From: Knufia peltigerae
Taxonomy: Eukaryota > Ascomycota > Eurotiomycetes > Chaetothyriales > Trichomeriaceae
Assembly (NCBI GenBank): GCA_030247855.1
Contig: JAPDRN010000005.1
Coordinates: forward strand, 372,001-436,000
DNA: 64,000 bases
Direction: 5' to 3'
In this document: positions 21,577 to 31,361 of the stretch, piece after piece
Numbering within the stretch: position 1 is the first letter of the stretch
Layout: each line of letters opens with the position of its first letter
Made by a program: the position numbers and the translations under genes
The notes under the pieces: model-generated
What the model was told of the DNA's origin: nothing
What the model saw: the letters and a program-made list of their open reading frames with translations, nothing else
The model's database searches: none

Positions 21577-22119
21577 ATGTCGACGACAACCACCAACGAC
21601 CAGATGATCCAGCGACTCACCGACGAATCCAGCATCAGAGACCTCGTCGCCCGTTTCGCCAACGCCTGTAGCCCGCCCGACCCTTCGGCGTTTGCCAAAC
21701 TCTGGATGCCGGATGATCTGTCGACGGACGGTAAAACTGCCACGTGGGGTTGCACCGAACCATTCGAGGTTTCCGTGACCGGGGTTTCTTCGATCGTGGC
21801 CTTGTTTGAGAAATTGATCGAACCGTGGGACTTTTTCGTCCAACTCGTCCACTCTGGAGTGGTGGAGATTGATTACGACAGCACCACTGGGACCGGTGCG
21901 ACGGGTCGATTCATCATGAGGGAGGTGGCCAAGGGACCCAACGAGACGTACTACAACAATTTCGCAATCTACGAAGATCAATACACAAAAATCAACGGAA
22001 AATGGTACTTTGCAAGTCGCCACTACAAGTACATGTTTCTGGACTCGGGATCTTTTGGTGGAAACATATGTCCTCCCGTCGTGAAAGAGGGTTGGTACAG
22101 TAATACCAAAAAGACTTGA
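21577..22119 (+). CDS. SnoaL-like / NTF2-fold protein
   Basis: A 180-residue intronless protein with the SnoaL-like NTF2 fold, a scaffold used by small dehydratases, cyclases, isomerases and ring hydroxylase subunits. The opening helix motif LTDESSIRDLVARFANACSP followed by FAKLWMPDD is characteristic, as are the central strand region (VQLVHSGVVEIDYD, GRFIMREVA) and the end motif YEDQYTKINGKWYFASRHYK. The start at 21577 (aacaATGTC) is preferred because an ATG at 21508 would add only Thr/Asn-rich sequence. The gene ends 113 bp from the convergent EthD-like gene. The exact reaction is unknown; similar fungal proteins occur both in catabolic and secondary-metabolite clusters. It is the first of four enzyme-type genes here that look functionally related. 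Confidence 0.8.
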   Translation: MSTTTTNDQMIQRLTDESSIRDLVARFANACSPPDPSAFAKLWMPDDLSTDGKTATWGCTEPFEVSVTGVSSIVALFEKLIEPWDFFVQLVHSGVVEIDYDSTTGTGATGRFIMREVAKGPNETYYNNFAIYEDQYTKINGKWYFASRHYKYMFLDSGSFGGNICPPVVKEGWYSNTKKT

Positions 22120-22232
22120 GGTGTCGGGGATAACAAGTAGCATTTCGGATTCACGGTTGAGCATGGACAAGTCTCAATTAACTCTTGGTCTTTTTGTGTG
22201 TGTGTGTGACCCAACGAAATGGATTGAATATT

Positions 22233-22919
22233 TTAAAATCCTGTCGGAGTCGAATAAACATTCTTTCCACCTTCAATCACCTTGACGTCCTTTCCCACAC
22301 TAAAGACGATGTTGTCGACGTCTATAAACTTTAACTCGTCCGGACGAACATGGTTTATGTAAAATGGATCTTTGTAAAAGTTTTCCATGTCTTCGTAACT
22401 AAAAAATCAGACCAACAAGTTACAGCACAAAGAGGGTCAGTCAGGTCCTTATCTAAAAGACTTTCGACAAGCTCCAAAAGAAGAGAAGAAGCAAAAAAAA
22501 AACGTACCGATCAAAGGTGAATTGTGCAACACCATCGTACTGAGGTGGGATCCCGATTGCCTCGTCACGGTGAGGTATTCGATGGAACTGTTGTTTGTTT
22601 CAACCAACAGTCAGTGCCGTGGTGACACAGTAACTACCCGCGCCACCAGCGGAGTGCTTTCGTTGTACTTGGGGATTGTCTATCAGGTAATTATCATACC
22701 TGTGTATAGTCCGTCACACCGTATTTGATCAGTCTGCCCCTCTTCATGGTTAGCCCAGGCCCAAAAACCCCCCCTGGTTATCAATGGTGGAAATACTGAC
22801 AAATCAGTCACCAAGGGACCATGTACATTTGCCCAATGGCTGTGAAAGTCGGCTTCACTCGTTCCCTTTTTACGAGGAATCAACAAGCACATTCGTACTT
22901 TGGTCGTGGTGGTCGACAT
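22233..22919 (-). CDS. EthD-domain (dimeric alpha-beta barrel) protein
   Basis: Four exons on the minus strand: 22801-22919, 22700-22739, 22508-22587 and 22233-22398, giving 134 residues. Exon 1 has the EthD opening VRMCLLIPRKKGTSEADF and HSHWANVHGPLV; exon 2 gives RLIKYGVTDYTQ; exon 3 FHRIPHRDEAIGIPPQYDGV; exon 4 YEDMENFYKDPFYINHVRPD and the C-terminal beta strands. These fit the EthD/ferredoxin-like dimeric barrel used by small polyketide tailoring and ether- or aromatic-degradation proteins. Intron 1 has an in-frame alternative (donor after 22812, acceptor before 22741) that gives 131 residues. Between 22587 and 22700 the intron is long (112 bp) for this genome. It is divergent from the GST gene across about 690 bp and convergent with the SnoaL-like gene, suggesting shared control. 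Confidence 0.8.
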
Positions 22920-23610
22920 TCTTTGGCAATTGTCGAAGACGATGGGGTGGCCCTGATTTAGCAGATGATATTATCTCAAAAGAGAGAAACAAAGCCGGTA
23001 CATCTACAGACCTAGTTTATTTTGAATATTGACCCAGAATATTTTGTTCCTCAAGCATCGGAATTGCTATATAGTTACAAATAGATTTCATACATTGTCG
23101 GCAACCAACCCCTTACGGATCGGTACATTCTTGGACAACGTCGGAGCGGCTGTCATAGCATTACTCGTAGTTCGGTAGAATGTGTTATAGGATCAACACC
23201 TGACCCACCGTCATTTGGATTCTGCTTACAAAAAAAAAGGAAACGAAGAAAAGGGAGTGACACCCCGGAATTCGCCCAGAGATAGCCCGCGCATGAACGC
23301 GGTTGTACCATCGATCCAATGCGAATCTGGCGAGGTTCCAAGAGCGATCCACGGTCCATTTCCAATGAGGAAGACAGACACTCGTACTCGGTATGATATT
23401 AATAAATCTATCGTCGTCTCCAACGGTCAGAGTACCCTGGTAAAAGGTAGATTACAAATTGAACATCTTCATCACGACGACCTTTAAAACCCACCAAAAC
23501 ACCAAAACATAACATTGTGAAACTCGGATATCATCTCATCGCCTCTTTCCTCATACTCGTCTCGAAAGCCCGTCTAAGAGTCTTGCTTCACGAACCAAGA
23601 GGACAAAATC
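22920..23610. other. Shared divergent promoter of the EthD-like and GST genes
   Basis: 690 bp without coding signal. It contains two direct CGG-N2-CGG sites at 23116-23123 and 23142-23149, the kind of paired triplet bound by Zn2Cys6 regulators. A poly-A run lies at 23230-23238. Confidence 0.55.
23116..23149. promoter_or_regulatory. Two CGG-N2-CGG direct-repeat sites (candidate Zn2Cys6 binding sites)
   Basis: CGGATCGG at 23116-23123 and CGGAGCGG at 23142-23149 have identical spacing and lie 26 bp apart between two divergent cluster genes. Zn2Cys6 proteins often bind spaced CGG triplets. That the regulator at 24607-27273 binds here is inference only. Confidence 0.35.
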
Positions 23611-24529
23611 ATGACTGAGAAGAAACAGATCGTCTTCTATACGGCCTTTTCTCCCAATGGACACAAAATCGCCATCACGCTCGAGGAACTCGGGCTCGAC
23701 TACGATGTGGTCCACGTGAACCTTCCGGCCATCCAACACAAGGAGCCTTGGTTCCTAGAAATCAATCCCAACGGTCGTATCCCGGCCTTGACCGACACGT
23801 TGGAAGACGGTACACCGATCAGCCTCTTCGAGTCAGGCAGCATCCAACAGTACCTGGTGGACCGGTACGACAAGGACCACAAGATTTCCTACCCACCAGG
23901 GACGAAGGAGTTTTATCAGACCAATAACTGGGTATGTCTTGTTTGAGGTTCCCGCCGTTTATATCTTGCAGAAAATTAACCCTCCGAGGCTTCAGCTTTT
24001 CTTCCAGAACGCGGGGATCGGTCCAATGCAGGGTCAGGCCAACCATTTCTTGCGATACAATCTGTCGGATCTGCCTGAGCAGTATTCCAAGGACCGATAC
24101 ACCAATGAAACTCGTCGATTGTATCGCACGCTCGACAAGCATTTCCAAGACTCGAAATCCCGATTTTTGGTTGGGGACAAGCCCACCATTGCCGACATCG
24201 CCATCTCGTCCTGGGCCAATGTTCTTGGTGAGTACATTTTTTCTGCCAGCCTCAGCCTCACCAGCAAGTGCTGATCAATGGGTGAACCGAAAAAAGGGTT
24301 CGCTGGCGTGGAGATCGACGAGTTTCCGCATGTCAAAGAGTGGCAGCAGCGTATGGTTCAGCGACCAGCCGTGCAGAGGGGATACAACTCGCCAAAAAAG
24401 GTCGACCTGGACTCGTTATCCAAGGACAAGCAAGCTTTCAATACCTATCTGAAAACGAACGAGGCTTGGATTAGACATGGTATGGAGGCCGATGCGAATA
24501 AGGCACATATGTCCAACGGCCATATGTAG
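23611..24529 (+). CDS. Glutathione S-transferase, Ure2/GstA-like
   Basis: Cytosolic GST conjugating glutathione to electrophiles. Exons 23611-23931, 23996-24227 and 24297-24529 give 261 residues. The N-terminal thioredoxin-like domain (about 6-90) carries YTAFSPNGHKIAITLEELGL and INPNGRIPALTD, and LFESGSIQQYLVDRY contains the glutathione-binding ES pair. The C-terminal all-helical domain shows QNAGIGPMQGQANHFLRY, characteristic of the fungal Ure2-like branch, and FLVGDKPTIADIAISSWANV with the conserved Asp of the N-capping box. The tail after residue 210 is longer than usual and ends in His/Met-rich KAHMSNGHM. The ATG at 23611 is in good context (aatcATGAC). It ends 77 bp from the convergent Zn2Cys6 gene. 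A role in detoxifying an intermediate of the neighbouring enzymes is plausible but inferred. Confidence 0.92.
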
Positions 24530-24606
24530 GACGCATGCATAGCAATCCAGTCATCATTCTCTCGTGGATTCGTTCGGTCCCATGATCTCCTCATCTGTAT
24601 CTTTTC

Positions 24607-27273
24607 CTATGGCAAATACGAGCCTGAGAACATCTCATCTAGATAAGTCGAAAAATCCAGGTTGAAATCTCGATCCAAGACAAACTGTGAGGCGTCCATG
24701 AAGCTAGGAGACAATGTAGCAACCGGCGCGTAGGTGCTTGGAAACAAAGATGCTCTTCCTGTTCCTCGATCCATATCGGACGAGGTTATATCGATGGAGA
24801 GATTCTGATCATGATGTAGAGGTTGTCCCAACGACGACGGCCGCATATCGTACGATTTCTGTGTTGTAGACACAAGCTGCGCATTTTCTTGGTATTGATA
24901 CTGTGGCGGCGACACTTGAGAGAGAGTTTCGTTGTTGTAAATGTCAGCAGAGGCTTCAGGAACATCATCCCCCCTATCTGAGGTATTTGTAGTGCACCTC
25001 GCAATTTCAAGATTGACATTGTCATAGCCGCTGGCCAGGGTTGAAGCCGTCGAAGAAGATGGTTTTGTCTTCGACATTGCCAGTCGGCCTTTATTGCCAG
25101 CCGTGAAGATACAGGGCGTCTCATAGTGAAATTTGTCTCCGCCATCAGGATTGTTTTTGACACTTTCGAGTCCTTTTTCGAGGGTTTCCCAATTATGCAA
25201 TGGCACCGGTGACATGTTCCAAAAATCCACTGTTTTCTGATATATCAAACTCACCAATTCAAAGTTCGACGTTATCAGCTCTCGATCCGGCTCGTCCTCC
25301 TCCAGCTCGCTACGATGCAGCAATTGCACAGCCCCAGCCAGCCACGTAGTGCTAGCAAGGAATGGGTTGACATGTTTGTAATGGTCCCCTGAAGAGCCTC
25401 GAATTATGCTGACCACATTATCTGCTGCTTCGAAGTACTGTGAGAGATATTGCGGTTCCCATGTGGAACGCAAAGGGGATCCTGAGCTATCCTCGAACTC
25501 GGTGGCACCATCGCCCATAGTTTTCTGGTTCCGATAAAGAGTCCATTTTCTCCCTGTGCGAAATACATGGTATTTCAGGATCATGAGTTTTGTGAGTTGA
25601 GTCATGAGATAGATGCTGTAGATGAAGCTGTGTGTAAGCCGCCTAGAAATGGCGCCTGGCTTCTGGAGATCCTTGCCGCCAAAATTGAGATGTTGACCGC
25701 GGTACTGGAGTTCTTCAGGGAGAGCCATGATTGCACAATACAGAGCATTGGAGATAGTGCTGAGACGTTTTGTTGCTACCGCTTTCTCTCGAAGCAGTAG
25801 TCGCTGGTGTTCGTCAATAATGCCTCCGCTAGCCTCCGGCAATAGTTCTCGATCTGGCAGGAGAGGCTTATCGACACTGGTTGGACTCGAAATTGTTTGG
25901 GCGTCCTTCATGAGCGAATTGAGGAGAATAAACCAGGCGCTTGGGGATCTGTTCTTGGTCTTCACCAGTGATTTCCATCGGCTTGTTACATCGATGTCCA
26001 AAAAGCAGCTTTGCTGTGGTTGGCCGCCATACCATCTCGCATCTTCAGCCGGTAGAAATGTCTCGTTCTGGCTCCAGTCGATACCCGCTGGGCAGCGACG
26101 AATGACACTGGCAAACACATCCATCTCCCAGATCGCCCACCAGGCCCTGCGCCATTCTTCCTCAATGCACCATTTCTCTACATTTGAGATGGGTTCGTGG
26201 CTCTGCTTGCCTGCATCAATGAGATGAAGATTCAATTCATATGCAGTTCTGATACAAGTCCCGAGGCACCTCCATGCCTTCCCTCTTACGCGTTGGACGA
26301 GCAGACAATGTGTATTCAAGATCAGTGCTTGCAAGAGAGGAAGAGACAAAGGTTCGTCGTCGAGTTCTTCAATAGCTTGCTCCATATGCTTGATCCCAAT
26401 TGAACGGAAATGGATGCTTGGTAATTCTGCTACACCCGAAAGAACGGGCTCCTGCAAAATATTGTGTAAGTCATCTTTATCAAGGCCTTTCAGACCAAAC
26501 GCCAGCATCGCTGCTAGAAGTGCCGTTCTTTGTGTTGGGGTAGGGATCTGCCATAATTTTGTTTGAAGTTCTGATAGCCGGAAGAGTTGAAACGACGTGA
26601 ATGTTTCAAAGTATCGTGGGAGCCTATGCTTTTGTTACTTTGCATTGTCCTCAGAGTCGTCGATGGGGAATACGATAGTTCAAATCGAAGTTTACTTACA
26701 AAGTGTTCAACTGTAGCAAAGTCAAGCCCAGAGATTTACAGCTTGTCATCAGCGCTTCGGTGTAACGAACATCTGTATCTGCGAAATTCGGAGTGGCATC
26801 AGTGTGGTCTGGCGAGCAATTCTCAAACGTGGGATGGAGAATGAATGACAGGGTCAGCACATTGTTCGGTTGTGGAGGACTTTGGGGCGGCTGAGATGGT
26901 ACTGAAGATGGAGAGGAGTCATCGACCAAGGTAGTTCCTGTCATTCCTGGAGGTTCGAGTCTCATATCTCGTCGCTCCTGAGGATATTTCTTTTGACTTT
27001 CTTTATCCACTAGAGTCATAGGATCAATACCTGTCAAGACTCGGAGATGAAGATCTACTTACGCTGCCGCTTCTGAGAGGTAGCGTGGGTACTGCCTATC
27101 TTTGGACCTGGTCTCATCGGTTTCGCTGGGTAGATGCATTCTTGAGAGGTATCTTTGCATATGGTGCAGTGCGGCAGTTCTCTCCCACATCTGATCTTCC
27201 GCTTGCGACACATGTAACAAGCCAAGGTGGCATGCGGACGTCGTCCATATCCCTGTTCTGCACGTGTGGACAT
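24607..27273 (-). CDS. Zn2Cys6 fungal transcription factor
   Basis: Three exons on the minus strand (27063-27273, 26700-27030, 24607-26623) encode 852 residues. The zinc cluster is at residues 19-46, CYMCRKRKIRCGRELPHC then TICKDTSQEC, with the C-x2-C-x6-C-x6-C-x2-C-x6-C spacing of the Gal4 class. It is followed by a basic/Pro linker (PAKPMRPGPKIG). A Ser/Pro/Gln-rich segment precedes a fungal-specific regulatory domain (about 190-480) with LPRYFETFTSFQLFRLSELQ, RVRGKAWRCLGTCIRTAYEL and EEEWRRAWWAIWEMDVF, the last being the usual mid-domain motif. The C-terminus is low-complexity and ends near LDFSTYLDEMFSGSYL, acidic/hydrophobic like an activation domain. It is convergent with the GST gene and divergent from the SDR gene, so it is the natural candidate regulator of this block. 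Confidence 0.9.
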
Positions 27274-28315
27274 TGCGTCTGAAGTTTTGTTAACATACAG
27301 GCGACTCAGGGGCGATAGATCCACAAAGAGGTGATAGACGTATCCCTAACCTCGCCTCCGGCCTTCCAGTCACATGCTAGCGATCCAAATGTTGTGCTCC
27401 TAGGCAATCTAACACAACTAGCTGACACGAAATTCTCCGGAGTAGTAGAATCGAGATTCCTAGACTCGGATACTGTGTAGTTTGGCTTTTTTGTGGTGAA
27501 CCGACTTTCAAAATGCCTGCGCCTCTCTGATAAAAGGGTACATTGGTGGATTGCCTCCGTAGCCGCGGCTTTGGTTGTGGAGTATTTCCGTCAGCTTGCA
27601 CCACGTTTTCGACGACAACGAGCAGTCTGCTTGGTGACTGAGAGGCTTGCCTACATAGTCCAGGAAGTGACTTGGTTATTCCATGCAGTATTACCTCCCG
27701 AGACTGAAATGAGGTTGGAAATCTTTGTCACAGCGGCGTGGCTCGGGTCGACTCCGGGTCAATTTTGATTGGATGTTGAAGGGAAGATTGCGGAGGCGAG
27801 GAGGAGAGGGGGCCCAACCCCGTGGCTTATGGAGTACGGTCTCCTAGCTGGAGGTTGCTGAGAGGATCTCGGGGCATAGTAAAGAAAGATACTCTCCTGG
27901 AGAGGGGGATAGCCGACATCCATAGCAGTTGGTGGTGTCATTGCCAGTCTGCCGCATTGCAACATGGCCAGGACAATCAACAATTAGTAGTGGAACGCTG
28001 TACCGAAAATTCCACGACCCCTGCGTAGACCTGTATGATCAGAAGTCCAGATTCGTTCTGTTACCCCAGGCCCAGCCGCTCGAGGTGCGAGACTTCTCTT
28101 GTCCACTGCTCATGATCGGTCCACTGTATCGTCCAAAGTCTTCCCGGAGTCCTTCCAGTCCGAGACTGACAACCCGAGGTAAAGATGTAAGCCGAAACCT
28201 TCGACTCACTTGGGCTGGGGGGAGCTATCATTAGGATATATATCAGGACGTATCTTATGCGGGAGTGGTTCTAGGCCAATTATCTCAATATCGACGTCCG
28301 ATATCTGCAGTGAAC
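27274..28315. other. Divergent promoter of the Zn2Cys6 regulator and the SDR gene
   Basis: About 1.04 kb. A perfect palindrome CTCCGGAG lies at 27435-27442. A TATA-like gatatatatc lies at about 28235-28244, roughly 75 bp before the SDR start codon. GGAGTAC occurs near 27831. No coding gene seen; short open frames here lack family features. Confidence 0.55.
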
Positions 28316-29071
28316 ATGAGTTCCATGGAAGGAAAAGTTATTGCGCTCACCGGTGCGGCCTCTGGAATTGGACTGGCCACGGCTAAGCTGCTGGCGAGCA
28401 GGGGCGCAACTCTCTCACTGGCCGACATCAATGCCAAACAGCTGGAAGCGGCAGCCAAAACACTCGAAGCTGCTGGAGCCAAAGTCATCTACACAGTGGT
28501 CGATGTCACGAATCGTTCGCAGGTGCGGGTGTTTCTGGAGAGAACGGTGAAAGAATTCGGCAAGGTCGACGGGGCGGCGAATCTGGCCGGGGTCATTGGT
28601 CATCATGCAGCAACACTAGAACTCCGAGATGAGACGGATGATGAATTCGACTTTGTCATGAACATCAATGTCAGAGGCGTCTTCAACTGCTTGCGCGAGG
28701 AGCTCAGGGTCATGAAGTCAGGCGCATCGATCGTGAACGCGGCCAGTGTGCTCGCCGTACTCGGGCAGGTGAAGAACAGCATTTACACCGCTAGTAAGCA
28801 TGCTGTTGCTGGTTTGACTCGAGCTGCCGCCAAGGAAGAAGGCAAGAACAATATCCGAATCAACGGAGTAGCCCCTGGCTTTATCGATACACCTATGGTG
28901 ACAGCGGTAGAAGAGGCACAAAAGGTCCAAAAGGCAGACATGAGTGCACAAGCCTTTCAAAGGAAGGGAAAGCCGGGAGAGATCGCCGGGATTGTCGCCT
29001 TTCTCTTAAGCGATGAGAGTACTTTTGTCACAGGAGCAATCTGGAGTGCCGATGGAGGATGGAACTGTTGA
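28316..29071 (+). CDS. Short-chain dehydrogenase/reductase (classical SDR)
   Basis: NAD(P)(H)-dependent oxidoreductase of 251 residues without introns. Cofactor motif TGAASGIG occupies residues 12-19 and an acidic Asp37-containing strand end (SLADINAKQ) favours NAD(H) over NADP(H). The NAG-like motif is NLAG (89-92), with catalytic Ser144, Tyr157 and Lys161 in NAASVLAVLG and IYTASKHAV. The PG motif follows in RINGVAPGFIDTPM, and the C-terminus SDESTFVTGAIWSADGGWNC is classical. The ATG at 28316 starts MSSMEGKVIALTG; a second in-frame ATG at 28325 would also give a functional start. A TATA-like element lies about 75 bp upstream. It probably reduces or oxidises a keto/hydroxy group of the substrate handled by the neighbouring genes, which is inference from position. 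Confidence 0.9.
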   Translation: MSSMEGKVIALTGAASGIGLATAKLLASRGATLSLADINAKQLEAAAKTLEAAGAKVIYTVVDVTNRSQVRVFLERTVKEFGKVDGAANLAGVIGHHAATLELRDETDDEFDFVMNINVRGVFNCLREELRVMKSGASIVNAASVLAVLGQVKNSIYTASKHAVAGLTRAAAKEEGKNNIRINGVAPGFIDTPMVTAVEEAQKVQKADMSAQAFQRKGKPGEIAGIVAFLLSDESTFVTGAIWSADGGWNC

Positions 29072-29633
29072 GGAATTGGACCAGTTTTGCAGTACAGAGC
29101 ATATATGTCCTTGTATGAGGTTCTCTTTCTAGACTCCTTCGCAAGGACTGAGGATTTGGCGCCCTATATCTATCACTCAGTAGGTACTCAAGACAGCGCA
29201 ATCCACATTGGTTCACGAAATATGCCTCTTGTAGCCGTCAATTAGCGCGGTCAGAGAGCGTTAACATCAACGGGACTGTCGAATATTGGAAAGTCGTTGA
29301 CTGTTAATCTATGTTGACTCGAAGGATTGGAAAATTGAAGGACACTGGTAGTAGGCTAGTCGAGTGTAATAGGGGCCTTTAAAAGCGGCGCCCCGTATGT
29401 GAGGCCGCTGGATGCACATTGCAGTTTGTCTCTTGAAGCGGCCATGGGAAATATTTTGTATGCGGGGTTCGACACAATCAATGCGGCGCTGCGAGCCCAA
29501 ATGCACACACGACTCATAAATCCAACCAACCACTAGACCTCTTTACATTGCATACATTCTACTCGTTTAGACCATAAAACTCACGAGGGGCTTGCCTTGG
29601 TCTGACTCACCCTTCTTTTCCTCTACCTCAGAA
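29072..29633. other. Intergenic region
   Basis: 3' flank of the SDR gene and promoter of the prolyl-tRNA synthetase gene. No gene seen. Confidence 0.5.
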
Positions 29634-31361
29634 ATGTCGCATTCTCGAGAAACCTCGAAGACCGATCTCCCTACCCGCGAGAAAGAATCTAAAGTAGCCG
29701 CGGAAAAGAGGATGGAAAAGAAACCGGCGCCAGAAAAGGCCATTGGCAAGAATGAAGCCAAAGCACCACAATCAAAAGGTGGAAAGAAGAAGAAGGAAGG
29801 GGCCCTACTGATCGGCATCGACGTATCCAAGGATGCAGACTTCCCAGAGTGGTACCAACAAGTTTTGCTCAAGGGTGACATGCTTGACTACTATGACATT
29901 TCTGGCTGCTACATCCTCAAACCAGCGTCGCAATTTGTCTGGGACGAAGTGCGCGCCTGGTTCGACTCGAGGATCAAGAAAATGGGGGTAAAGAATTGCT
30001 CTTTCCCGCTGTTCGTCTCTGAAGAGGTGCTCTCTCGCGAGAAGGACCATATTGAAGGGTTCGCAGCCGAAGTTGCGTGGGTGACACACGGAGGCAGCAG
30101 CAAACTTGAGAAGAAGATTGCCATTCGTCCTACCTCCGAGACTGTCATGTACCCATACTATGCCAAATGGATCCAGAGCTACCGTGACTTGCCACTGAAG
30201 CTGAATCAGTGGAACTCGGTGGTTCGATGGGAGTTCAAGCATCCTCAGCCATTCTTGCGAACAAGAGAATTCCACTGGCAAGAAGGCCACACTGCTCATC
30301 TGACGGAACAAGAGGCAGGCAAGGAAGTCCTCGAAATCCTAGATCTCTATGCCGGTGTCTACGAGCAACTCCTCGCAGTCCCAGTGATCAAGGGCAGAAA
30401 GACGGACAAGGAGAGGTTTGCGGGAGGTTTGTACACGACCACCGTTGAAGGTTACATTCCAGCGACTGGGCGGGGCATCCAAGGTGGTACTTCTCATTGT
30501 TTGGGCCAAAACTTCAGTAAGATGTTCGGTATCACAGTTCAGGATCCCAATGCCAAAACGGAGGAAGAGAAGAAGAACCAATTGTACGTCTGGCAGAACT
30601 CCTGGGGTTTGTCGACTCGAGTCATTGGCGTTATGGTCATGATTCACGGTGACGACCGGGGTCTTGTCATGCCTCCCCGTGTCGTCGAAACACAGGTAGT
30701 TATTGTTCCCGTCGGCGTCACTGCCAAAACCACGGATGAGGAGCGAGAAGCACTTTACGGCGAGATCAACGGCCTAGTCGAAGTCCTCAAGGCGGCTGAT
30801 GTCCGGGCTCTAGCGGATCTTCGCGAGGGGTACTCCCCAGGGTTCAAATTTAACGACTGGGAATTGAAGGGTGTTCCTCTTCGACTCGAATTCGGTCCCG
30901 GTGAGAGCAAGGGTCATTATGTGACAACCTCCCGACGAGACTTGCCCAAGGCCGAGAGCAAGGGTCAGATTGCCATCAGTGAGCTGAACACTGCCGTTCC
31001 TGAACTGCTCGAGACGATTCAAAAGGACCTGTATGACCGAGCCAACGCAAAGTACAAGTCTCACATCAAACAAGTTACCAATTGGGATGATTTTGTGCCA
31101 ACGCTGAACGAGAAGAATGTTATCCTGATGCCTTTCTGCTTGGCTGAGTCATGCGAGGATCAGATCAAGGACATGAGTGCACGCAAGGCCGAGGAACAGA
31201 GTGGCGTCCCGCAAGACGAACGTGCTCCTAGCATGGGAGCCAAGAGTCTGTGTATTCCATTCGATCAGCCCGAGGGAATTGAAAAGGGAGTCACCAAATG
31301 CGGGAACCCCAAATGCTCAAGTTTTGCTGAGGCATGGTGCATGTTTGGGCGGTCGTATTAG
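29634..31361 (+). CDS. Prolyl-tRNA synthetase, eukaryotic/archaeal type (cytoplasmic)
   Basis: Class II aminoacyl-tRNA synthetase charging tRNA-Pro. A single exon of 575 residues. After a Lys-rich hydrophilic head (about 1-60) the catalytic core shows FPEWYQQVLLKGDMLDYYDI, KIAIRPTSETVMYPYY (motif 2 region with RPTSE), WEFKHPQPFLRTREFHWQEG and SWGLSTRVIGVMVMIHGDDR (motif 3). The anticodon-binding domain (about 365-470) begins VVETQVVIVPVG, and the C-terminal zinc-binding-like domain ends KCGNPKCSSFAEAWCMFGRSY, the archaeal/eukaryotic ending with terminal Tyr. Compared with the 688-residue yeast protein, the N-terminal editing-like domain is absent. The ATG at 29634 (agaaATGTC) is the first in frame. 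An extra 5' exon is possible but none is evident. Confidence 0.94.
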   Translation: MSHSRETSKTDLPTREKESKVAAEKRMEKKPAPEKAIGKNEAKAPQSKGGKKKKEGALLIGIDVSKDADFPEWYQQVLLKGDMLDYYDISGCYILKPASQFVWDEVRAWFDSRIKKMGVKNCSFPLFVSEEVLSREKDHIEGFAAEVAWVTHGGSSKLEKKIAIRPTSETVMYPYYAKWIQSYRDLPLKLNQWNSVVRWEFKHPQPFLRTREFHWQEGHTAHLTEQEAGKEVLEILDLYAGVYEQLLAVPVIKGRKTDKERFAGGLYTTTVEGYIPATGRGIQGGTSHCLGQNFSKMFGITVQDPNAKTEEEKKNQLYVWQNSWGLSTRVIGVMVMIHGDDRGLVMPPRVVETQVVIVPVGVTAKTTDEEREALYGEINGLVEVLKAADVRALADLREGYSPGFKFNDWELKGVPLRLEFGPGESKGHYVTTSRRDLPKAESKGQIAISELNTAVPELLETIQKDLYDRANAKYKSHIKQVTNWDDFVPTLNEKNVILMPFCLAESCEDQIKDMSARKAEEQSGVPQDERAPSMGAKSLCIPFDQPEGIEKGVTKCGNPKCSSFAEAWCMFGRSY

